DNA of 54,870 nt from Oscillospiraceae bacterium. GTDB taxonomy: Bacteria; Bacillota; Clostridia; Oscillospirales; Acutalibacteraceae. Position numbers and translations under genes: made by a program. A model generated the notes under the pieces. The model did not search any database. It saw only the letters and a list, made by a program, of their open reading frames with translations, and was not told the DNA's origin. The first letter of the stretch is position 1, and every line of letters starts with the position of its first letter. The stretch is taken from NCBI GenBank assembly GCA_902787025.1, contig CADAER010000007.1:1-54870 (forward strand), read 5' to 3'. Positions 48,457-54,870 of the stretch are shown here, piece by piece.

Positions 48457-48636
48457 TTACAAATTGTAAACAACTGACATCCCTATCTTTTCAATCAGAT
48501 CGCCGAGGGATTTGTCATACTGCGCTTTGGAGATTGCGTTACGCTCAAGAAATAAATCCAGCGTGCGCTTCTGCCGGAGAAACAAATCAAGCTTCTTTTC
48601 TTCGGGGGTTAATTCTGAATACTCTTTTATCATCAT
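48457..48636 (-). CDS. Short repeated tail ORF, copy 1 (intact)
   Basis: A 59-residue protein of unknown function, beginning MMIKEYSELTPEEKKLDLFL. It has an internal echo, LDLFLRQKRT then LDLFLERNAIS, and the core KAQYDKSLGDLIEKIGM. It starts 7 bp after the sulfatase stop, so it is probably translated from the same message. Predicted fully helical and charged, no membrane segment. The same core is encoded twice more in the window (49983-50097, 52821-52993), each time directly after another cargo gene. Small ORFs like this seem to travel with clostridial accessory genes, but I know no function. Confidence 0.7.
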   Translation of the reverse strand: MMIKEYSELTPEEKKLDLFLRQKRTLDLFLERNAISKAQYDKSLGDLIEKIGMSVVYNL

Positions 48637-48643
48637 TTGCCCA

Positions 48644-49969
48644 TCACTTTTTCCTTGCTGTGATTGCCGGCAGAATTATAGGCTTTTTTTCGCCTGCCTT
48701 CGTCATCTGTTCAAGCAGCATGGCTTTCAGCTTTTGCCTTTCTGTCGCATATCCGCTGTCTTTGATCAGATTCTGTTTTTCGTTCGGGTCTTTTTCCAAA
48801 TCATACAGATAAGCCTCGAAATAGACGCGGCTGTTGTGGTGGAGATTGCCGGACGGGCTCAGATCCCTGACCGCGTATTTGAATCTGTCTGTCCGGATTG
48901 CTCTGCCGCACTGGCTCTCGCTGATCTGCATAAACACACAGTCCCGCTTCCCGGCAGGGTCGTCAATCTGGGCGGTCAGGTCGATTCCGTCATACGCATC
49001 GGGAATATCGATCCCGGCCATGGAAAGCAGTGTCGGCGGCAGGTCGATCAGGGAAGAGAGCCGTTTCTCCACTCTGCCGTTTTCGAAGCCGCCGCCTTTG
49101 ATGATCAGCGGTGTATGCGTTGCGCTTTCATGGCAGCTCCGCTTGTATTCGGCGTTTCTTGTTTTGAAGTGCGCGCCGTGATCGGATGTGTAAATGATAA
49201 TCGTGTCTTCATAAAGTCCGAGATCCTTCAGTTTATCCACAAGCCTGCCCACGTTGTAATCCAGCCTGTTGACTGCGGACAGATAATCGGGATATTCCTC
49301 TTTATAGTTTCCCTTCAGAAACGCCAGATCATCGGGAATCGGATACTCTTTGAATCGATCAACGGTTTCCCTGTAGCCCTCGATGGTTTTATGGTCGTTC
49401 TGATGGTGCGGCTCAAGCTGACTGATAAACAGAAAGAACGGCTTGTCCTTCTCGCGTGTTTCAAGGAATTCAAGCGCGAAGTCATTGATGCAGTCCGCCC
49501 TGTAGCCCTTGAAATCAATCTGTCTGCCATCACCGTCAAACACATAGCCGTCATAGCCGTGAGAAGTGAATTCAAGGCAGTCAGCCGCGCGCCAGTATTG
49601 ATACTCACCCTGCCTGTCTTTGGGAACGGCGGTTTTTCCACAGTGGACGCCGATACCCGGATATCTGTCCGAACCGAGATGCCATTTGCCGATATAGGCA
49701 GTCTGATAGCCTGCATTGTTGAAATAGCGGGCAAGCGGAACGATACGCCGCGGCAAAGCGACGCCGTTCCAGTGGCAGCCTGTGCGCGAGGCATAAAGTC
49801 CCGATTGCAGGCAGGATCTTGCCGGCCCGCAAACCGGCTGACAGGTGAAATTGTTTTCAAACAGTGTGCCGTCTTCGGCGAGCTTCATCAGATTCGGCGT
49901 CACTGTTTCATTCACCGTATCCCAGCGCTGCTGATCCGAAAAATAGAACACGATGTTATTTTTCTTCAT
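48644..49969 (-). CDS. Cytosolic formylglycine-dependent sulfatase
   Basis: A 441-residue alkaline-phosphatase-superfamily sulfatase. The signature CGPARSCLQSG places the catalytic Cys (converted to formylglycine) at residue 47 in CxPxR form, so an anaerobic sulfatase maturase is needed and is not in this window. Metal ligands appear in YFSDQQ and YTSDHGAHFK; IGKWHLG carries the usual Lys-His. There is no signal peptide, so it acts in the cytoplasm on an imported sulfated sugar or other sulfate ester (inference). AAGGAATG precedes ATG 49969 and overlaps the end of tail-ORF copy 2. Its base composition is less AT-rich than the two cargo genes beside it, suggesting a different origin. Confidence 0.87.
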   Translation of the reverse strand: MKKNNIVFYFSDQQRWDTVNETVTPNLMKLAEDGTLFENNFTCQPVCGPARSCLQSGLYASRTGCHWNGVALPRRIVPLARYFNNAGYQTAYIGKWHLGSDRYPGIGVHCGKTAVPKDRQGEYQYWRAADCLEFTSHGYDGYVFDGDGRQIDFKGYRADCINDFALEFLETREKDKPFFLFISQLEPHHQNDHKTIEGYRETVDRFKEYPIPDDLAFLKGNYKEEYPDYLSAVNRLDYNVGRLVDKLKDLGLYEDTIIIYTSDHGAHFKTRNAEYKRSCHESATHTPLIIKGGGFENGRVEKRLSSLIDLPPTLLSMAGIDIPDAYDGIDLTAQIDDPAGKRDCVFMQISESQCGRAIRTDRFKYAVRDLSPSGNLHHNSRVYFEAYLYDLEKDPNEKQNLIKDSGYATERQKLKAMLLEQMTKAGEKKPIILPAITARKK

Positions 49970-49982
49970 ATCATATCATTCC

Positions 49983-50097
49983 TTAAATCAAAGGTTTTCT
50001 GCGCGGCAGAACTAACGCTTCGCCAGTCTCTCGCAGCACGCGCTCCATCCCCATCTTTTCAATCAGGTCGCCGAGGGATTTGTCATACTGCGCTTTG
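49983..50097 (-). pseudogene. Short repeated tail ORF, copy 2 (N-terminally truncated)
   Basis: Reads KAQYDKSLGDLIEKMGM and then a new tail (ERVLRETGEALVLPRRKPLI) to a stop at 49983. The homologous part (50046-50097) begins abruptly inside the last codons of the helicase gene, in a different frame, and there is no start codon in this frame. It is a remnant left by recombination at the helicase 3' end. Confidence 0.65.
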
Positions 50098-52800
50098 TTT
50101 GGTTTTCTCCAGTATCTTTTCCTTTTCACCGGAACCTATGGTAGAAAGTCTGATGAAAGGTATGCTGTATTTTGTGAGTACGGCATCTTTTATTTTATCT
50201 CTCTCAGACTGCTCGGTGCCTTCTTTATGGAATTGGTATCCGTCAACCTCGATTATCAAAACAGGTTTCTTCGAAACTCTGTTGTAAATAAGAAAATCAA
50301 CATGTGTCAGTGAATTGGTAACATAGGTTAACTCTCTGTCGGTTAACAATGAACGGTCGCGAATAAGCATACCGAGCGGAACATGACAGGCAACATTAAG
50401 TTCATTTCTGTCTTTGAACATTTCTGTTAATGCTGCATACATCAGGTTTTCCGAATCGTATTCCGAAATCCTTTTATGCTTTGACAGAAACCTGTTTCTC
50501 TCTTCCGTGTTTGCTTCATAAAGCATATCAAAAACAGAGTAAATCTTACTTTTGCTGACTTCAAGATTATTGTACTCAATATATGAGACAAGATTGGCAA
50601 TATTGCCGTCACTTATGCTGTCGTTACCGATAACAAGAATAAACTTATCCTCTGCTCTTGAAATTGCAACATTAAGAAGTTTCGGGTCATCCACAAACTC
50701 ACGGATTTCATTATCAACCGTGCAGAAAATGATAACTTTTTTCTCTCTTCCCTGAAATTTGTGGACAGTAGATATTTTTATTTCTTCATTTCCTACGGCC
50801 TCAATCAATTTATTGACCTGATCATTATACGGTGCAATTATTCCGATGTCACTTGCTGCGTAGTCAAGTTTCGGGAGCACTTCATTTACAATTACATCTA
50901 TCTGCCGTTGGTTGAATTTTCCTCTTGCGTGATTTCCCGGAGCGGTTTTAATTGCGTAAAGGGGAGAATCGTTATTATTCTCTGTCATAACAAACAGGTT
51001 TCCGTCATAAAACTTCTGATTGCAGAATCCGATTATTTTAGGATTGCAGCGATAATGCTCCTGAAGATTTATTACAGGTGCATTTGAAAACACATTTTTA
51101 ACGGAATCAAGAAAACTGTATTTTGAAAAGTCATATCCTTCGTCAAGTTTATAGCTTTCAAAAATCTGTTTTGCAATTCTTTTCTTTTCATCTGGCAGCA
51201 CAAACGGAAGCTGACAGCTGTCCCCGACAATAACGGCATTTTTTGCACTGCAGAGGGCAAGCACACCGGTTGATATATCCGCTTGGGATGATTCATCAAT
51301 TATTACATAATCAAACAGTCTTGTAACGCTGTTAAGGGCAGAAAAGATTGTGCTGAGAATGACCGGATGTTCGTTCAGAAACTCTTTGGGTTTCTTGAAG
51401 ATTTCTTCGTCGGTGAAGATTTCTCTGACTATATTCCCACTGTACTTTATGAACAAATAATCTTTTAAATACAAAAGCGAATACTCTTTAAGATTTCGCT
51501 CTTTTTCATTTATTCTGTTATCTTCAAGATCAGTTTCGTATTTTTTAATTTGTTCTTTGAGCTGTTTGAGTTTTGAAATATAGAAAGAATATTTCAGCCC
51601 TGCTTTAATATATTCAATGCTGTTTTTATAGAATTTCGAATTGCCTACCCTGCAGAAGAATAAGCCGTATATTCTGTCTGCAAAGCTCAAAGCCGGCTTA
51701 TCTTCTGTTCTCTGAATGAGTTTTATAATCTTACCGGGATTGGCAGAATCTTTAACATTGATATCAGCCAAATCATATTTGTTTGCATCGCAATAAAGCT
51801 TAAAATGCTTGAATTCTGTTTCAAGCTCCGCTAAATCTTCCTTTAACTTAGCGAGTATTTGCTGCTTTTCATACAATACATTAAGATCCGATGAAAGACT
51901 GCGGATTGTTTCAGTCAGATTAGTTTTTCCATTATAATTCCAGCCCCTAAAGTTTGGATAATCACTTGATTGATTTGAAAGGAATATCTCTTTGTTTGCT
52001 TTGCTGCCGAGCCTTGCGGCAATAAAATCGATGCCGTATTTTTTGCTTGCCATTTTTTCAAGCACATTATCGGTAGCGGCATTATTATTTGAAACTACCT
52101 GAACGGTTTTTCCGTTTATTATCAGGTTGGCGATAATATTCAGTATTGTCTGCGTTTTGCCGGTGCCTGGCGGGCCTTCAATTATGCTGACATTGTTTGA
52201 AAGAGCGTTCACTACAGCTTTATACTGACTGCCGTTGCATCCAAAAGGAAATATCGGTGTTTTGGGTTCTAATTCTGTATTGACAGGCTTATCGTGTTCA
52301 ACTTCAGGATTTTTGGGATTAAGATAGTCGGCAAGCATCGTGTTGCCATAAACAGCTGTTACCTTTTTGTATTGCGCCGCCAGAATCTTGTTTCCGTCTT
52401 CATCGGTAAGATCATTTAAGTCTGCCATTCTACTCAGATAATGCAGACAATCGGCAGATGTTTTATCATCAAGAATGGATTTGTGGATTTCAAGCTCTGC
52501 AAAATTATAGTCGGTTACCTTTCCGTTGCCGAATTTTATGCGCCAAACTGCATCGCCGAAATAAGGGAATTCCTTGATCGATACCATATCAAACAATTCT
52601 CTGCCGCTATGAATAACGGTATACATTGAGGCATCGAGCACTTTGTAATCGGAAAGAATAACAACATTGTTGCTGTTGTAATTGTATTCTTTGCCGTTCT
52701 TGAATTTAACACAACACTTTCTGTTTTCATATTTAATTGATGAAACGTCAAAGGTGATATTTCGGCCTTTTGCGATAATCACCTTGTTATCAAAGTCCAA
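50083..52800 (-). CDS. SF1 (DNA2/NAM7-like) helicase with C-terminal nuclease-like domain
   Basis: A 905-residue protein. After a ~180-residue N-terminal region comes a superfamily 1 helicase core: IIEGPPGTGKTQTIL (about residue 210), a helical insertion (about 300-440), YVIIDESSQAD (motif II), QEHYRCNPKIIGFCNQKFYD (motif IV), STVHKFQGREKKVIIF (motif V) and NVAISRAEDKFILVIGN (motif VI). The last ~110 residues read THVDFLIYN, LIIEVDGYQFHKEG and KYSIPFIRLS, a PD-(D/E)xK or Vsr-like nuclease pattern. Helicase-nuclease fusions of this sort are common in anti-phage loci. The start is TTG 52800 with a perfect AGGAGGTGAT just upstream. Its last codons and stop lie within tail-ORF copy 2. Markedly AT-rich compared with the core genes. 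Confidence 0.82.
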   Translation of the reverse strand: MDFDNKVIIAKGRNITFDVSSIKYENRKCCVKFKNGKEYNYNSNNVVILSDYKVLDASMYTVIHSGRELFDMVSIKEFPYFGDAVWRIKFGNGKVTDYNFAELEIHKSILDDKTSADCLHYLSRMADLNDLTDEDGNKILAAQYKKVTAVYGNTMLADYLNPKNPEVEHDKPVNTELEPKTPIFPFGCNGSQYKAVVNALSNNVSIIEGPPGTGKTQTILNIIANLIINGKTVQVVSNNNAATDNVLEKMASKKYGIDFIAARLGSKANKEIFLSNQSSDYPNFRGWNYNGKTNLTETIRSLSSDLNVLYEKQQILAKLKEDLAELETEFKHFKLYCDANKYDLADINVKDSANPGKIIKLIQRTEDKPALSFADRIYGLFFCRVGNSKFYKNSIEYIKAGLKYSFYISKLKQLKEQIKKYETDLEDNRINEKERNLKEYSLLYLKDYLFIKYSGNIVREIFTDEEIFKKPKEFLNEHPVILSTIFSALNSVTRLFDYVIIDESSQADISTGVLALCSAKNAVIVGDSCQLPFVLPDEKKRIAKQIFESYKLDEGYDFSKYSFLDSVKNVFSNAPVINLQEHYRCNPKIIGFCNQKFYDGNLFVMTENNNDSPLYAIKTAPGNHARGKFNQRQIDVIVNEVLPKLDYAASDIGIIAPYNDQVNKLIEAVGNEEIKISTVHKFQGREKKVIIFCTVDNEIREFVDDPKLLNVAISRAEDKFILVIGNDSISDGNIANLVSYIEYNNLEVSKSKIYSVFDMLYEANTEERNRFLSKHKRISEYDSENLMYAALTEMFKDRNELNVACHVPLGMLIRDRSLLTDRELTYVTNSLTHVDFLIYNRVSKKPVLIIEVDGYQFHKEGTEQSERDKIKDAVLTKYSIPFIRLSTIGSGEKEKILEKTKQSAV

Positions 52801-52820
52801 AATATCACCTCCTGGAATTA

Positions 52821-52993
52821 TTAATTTGAATACTTTATCCCCATCTTTTCGATAAGGTCGCCGAGAGATTTGTCATACTGCGCTTTGGAGATTGCGTTAC
52901 GCTCCAGGAATAAATCCAGCGTGCGCTTCTGCCGGAGAAACAAATCTTTATTCTTCTTTTCATCAATTATTCCTCTATTTCTACTGTTATCAA
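52821..52993 (-). pseudogene. Short repeated tail ORF, copy 3 (frameshifted)
   Basis: Body identical in sense to copy 1: DLFLRQKRTLDLFLERNAIS then KAQYDKSLGDLIEKMGIKYSN, stop at 52821. No ATG, GTG or well-placed TTG opens this frame. A TTG at 52993 with GAGGAG upstream gives ITVEIEE and then a stop; adding one base after GAA would join it to the body. It follows the AAA gene stop (53012) by 18 bp and precedes the helicase start by 20 bp. Confidence 0.6.
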
Positions 52994-53011
52994 AACAATC
53001 TCCTCAAGATA

Positions 53012-54826
53012 TTATATAAATCCTATGGTATGTGGGTTTCTTGCTGAACCGTCAAGCTTTATGTTCTCATCATCGATGTATTCCTTAACATCATCGGTAA
53101 TTATCAATGAACGGTCACAATCATCATCTTCATCAGTTCTCAGATTTTGATTCATAATAACCTGATCAAGAATATTACGAGTAGTTCTCGCGTTGGCAAA
53201 ATTTGGCCTGTTTCTGTAATATTCTGTCACATCCAATAACAGATTCAGCGCATCATCTGAAATAGTATATTTTTTACTATTTAAAAACCTAATTGCAATT
53301 TCGCCAAGCTCTTCTCTTGTATAGTCGGGGAATTCTAAAGTAAATTGAATTCTTGATTCAAAACCGGGGTTAGATGAAATCATCATCTGCATCTCATTTT
53401 TATATCCCGCAAGAATAGTGCAGAATTTGCCTCGATAGTCTTCCATATCTTTGAGAAGAACAGCAATTGCCTCATCGCCATAATTTGTTGTTCCGGAAGA
53501 AGAAACAGTCAGTGCATACGCTTCATCAATAAACAGCACTCCGCCCATTGCATCCTGAACCTTTGCCTCGGTTTTAGGCCCTGTTTCTCCTACATACTTT
53601 CCTAGGAGACCTTTGGAATCAGTCTCAACCAATTTAGCTTCTTTCAGAACTCCTGCATCATACAATATTCTTGATAAAATCCTTGCAACCTCAGTTTTAC
53701 CTGTGCCCGGATTTCCGTAAAAACACATATGCATGTTGAATGCGGAATCATCGGCATTCCGCTTTGCATAGGCTTTTATCTTTTTAATCATCTTTTTGAC
53801 AGAATCAAGGCCAATAAGTGCATCAAGTTCTTCGTCACCGGTTTGAATCTTGTCATGCGAACCCGTGCCAGATATTGGAAGGATTATATTTGAATCTTTG
53901 ATATACTTGTTTACATCAACTAAAGCGAGCATTTTATCATCTGAGCCGAGAACTCTGAGATTTTGGCACATAATAACCTGGTCTATAATGTTGCGCAATT
54001 CTCTTGCATTGGCAAAATTGGGCTCTTTGCGTTTAACATCGGTGATGTCAAGTATTCTGTTAAATGCATCATCGCTTATCTTATACTTTCGTTTCGTCAG
54101 CATAAGATTCATTATGCGGCCAAGTTCATCTCTCGAATAATTGGGAAAGTCAAGCTTAAACTGTATTCTGGAAGCCATACCCGGATTAATCTGAAGCATT
54201 TTTTCCATTTCATTTTTATATCCTGCAAAAATAACACAGAATTGACCCCGATAATCCTCCATAGCTTTTACAAGAGTATCTATTGCCTCTTTGCCATAAT
54301 CAGTTATTCCATGGTCAGAGTTGTTACCTAGGGCATATGCTTCATCAACAAAAAGAACACCGCCCATGGCTCTGTTAATAACCTGTTTTGTTTTTTCTGA
54401 CGTTGCACCGAAATATTGGCTGACAAGACCGGAACGATCAACTTCAACGACATTATTCGTCGGCAGGATTTTGTTCTCATATAAAATACCTGCTATGTAT
54501 CGTGCGACCTCCGTTTTTCCGCTGCCGGGATTTCCAAGAAAACACATATGAATATTCAAGTCTCCGCTGTCTTTGTTTGAGATAGCGTAGGCTTTTATTT
54601 TTTGGATGCTCTCTTTGATTGAAGATAATCCGATAAGTGAATTCAGTTCGTTTTCACTTTTTCCAATCTGAAGCAGGGCATCTTTACTGATGTTAAGAAT
54701 GCCAAAAGAATCAAGCTGTATAATGGCGTTATATAGCTTAAATAATTCCTCCTCTGTTCGATTTGAAAGAAAATCCCCGGAGTTTAAAATGGCATCGAGA
54801 TTAAAATATCTGTTGTTGAATTGGCA
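53012..54826 (-). CDS. Tandem SpoVK/CbxX-type AAA ATPase, 5' end uncertain
   Basis: The frame is open from 54826 to the stop at 53012, about 604 codons, with no ATG until after the first P-loop. It encodes two similar AAA domains of the SpoVK/CbxX-CfxQ family: each has LIGL.S(I/V)K, a P-loop (GNPGSGKT; GNPGTGKT), AMGGVLF(V/I)DEAYAL (Walker B) and a conserved AGYKNEM segment. The family's ATPases form hexamers that remodel proteins or nucleic acids; the target is unknown. An upstream region with EEELFKLYNAI is clearly part of the protein, so starting at 54559 would delete domain 1's helices. The likely start is outside this frame: a TTG at 54849 in another frame reads TNLSTNNAN, and one extra T near 54820 would join the two. 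Highly AT-rich. Confidence 0.75.
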   Translation of the reverse strand, partial: CQFNNRYFNLDAILNSGDFLSNRTEEELFKLYNAIIQLDSFGILNISKDALLQIGKSENELNSLIGLSSIKESIQKIKAYAISNKDSGDLNIHMCFLGNPGSGKTEVARYIAGILYENKILPTNNVVEVDRSGLVSQYFGATSEKTKQVINRAMGGVLFVDEAYALGNNSDHGITDYGKEAIDTLVKAMEDYRGQFCVIFAGYKNEMEKMLQINPGMASRIQFKLDFPNYSRDELGRIMNLMLTKRKYKISDDAFNRILDITDVKRKEPNFANARELRNIIDQVIMCQNLRVLGSDDKMLALVDVNKYIKDSNIILPISGTGSHDKIQTGDEELDALIGLDSVKKMIKKIKAYAKRNADDSAFNMHMCFYGNPGTGKTEVARILSRILYDAGVLKEAKLVETDSKGLLGKYVGETGPKTEAKVQDAMGGVLFIDEAYALTVSSSGTTNYGDEAIAVLLKDMEDYRGKFCTILAGYKNEMQMMISSNPGFESRIQFTLEFPDYTREELGEIAIRFLNSKKYTISDDALNLLLDVTEYYRNRPNFANARTTRNILDQVIMNQNLRTDEDDDCDRSLIITDDVKEYIDDENIKLDGSARNPHTIGFI

Positions 54827-54870
54827 TTATTTGTGGATAAATTAGTCAAATTTTTCTTTTTGGATTTTAC

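Noticed and set aside
48512-50287. Long plus-strand open frame (about 590 codons) opposite the sulfatase
   Set aside because: The minus strand encodes a full sulfatase with catalytic motifs; the plus-strand frame matches no family, lacks a ribosome binding site and is an antisense shadow.
52836-52965. Alternative frame MKRRIKICFSGRSARW from an ATG in tail-ORF copy 3
   Set aside because: Conservation with copies 1 and 2 is in the DLFLRQKRT frame; the ATG frame is a chance overlap.

Overview
The window looks like a chromosomal segment of a Gram-positive anaerobe of the class Clostridia, most likely an Oscillospiraceae/Ruminococcaceae-type gut bacterium. The clues are the Firmicutes-type primosome pair DnaD and DnaC/DnaI-like loader, a TmcAL (YlbM) gene, a CIRCE element before groESL, an IspH-ribosomal protein S1 fusion, strong AAGGAGG ribosome binding sites and AT-rich sigma-A promoters. 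The taxonomy is an inference. I saw no rRNA, tRNA or CRISPR array.

Region 1 (1-20.4 kb) is informational core: a truncated sugar-kinase-like gene and ackA (minus), divergent from tmcAL; then rpoB-rpoC, the str operon (rpsL-rpsG-fusA) and tuf with its own promoter; then mtaB (minus), pgi, a small P-loop protein, and yceD(DUF177)-rpmF behind a perfect-consensus promoter. fusA is split by an apparent one-base deletion.

Region 2 (20.4-46.2 kb) is metabolism, envelope and housekeeping. It holds a DUF4886/O-antigen-ligase-like pair, CIRCE-groES-groEL, a secreted metallophosphoesterase with a repeat-rich tail, a PepD-like dipeptidase with an unusual membrane-anchored C-terminal extension, and a long co-directional run: GH5 glycosidase, pyridoxal kinase, radical SAM protein, lipase-like protein, RpiR regulator, flavoprotein, cmk, plsC, ispH-rpsA. 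A DMT exporter and subtilase follow, then a convergent minus-strand operon dnaD-dnaI-tex. The ispH-rpsA fusion has an in-frame internal ribosome binding site and ATG exactly at the domain junction.

Region 3 (46.2-54.87 kb) is an accessory island on the minus strand. A 92-bp direct repeat (46455-46546 and 48108-48199), with a third partial copy near 48.3 kb, brackets a 1.6-kb module carrying a stand-alone DnaB-like ATPase and an unknown protein. Beyond it lie three cargo genes: a cytosolic formylglycine sulfatase, an SF1 helicase with a C-terminal nuclease-like domain, and a tandem SpoVK/CbxX-type AAA ATPase running into the window edge. Each cargo gene is followed directly by a copy (intact, truncated or frameshifted) of the same short ORF of about 59 codons. 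This cargo-plus-tail-ORF arrangement, with the helicase-nuclease and AAA genes as possible defence or genome-maintenance cargo, is the most unusual feature here.
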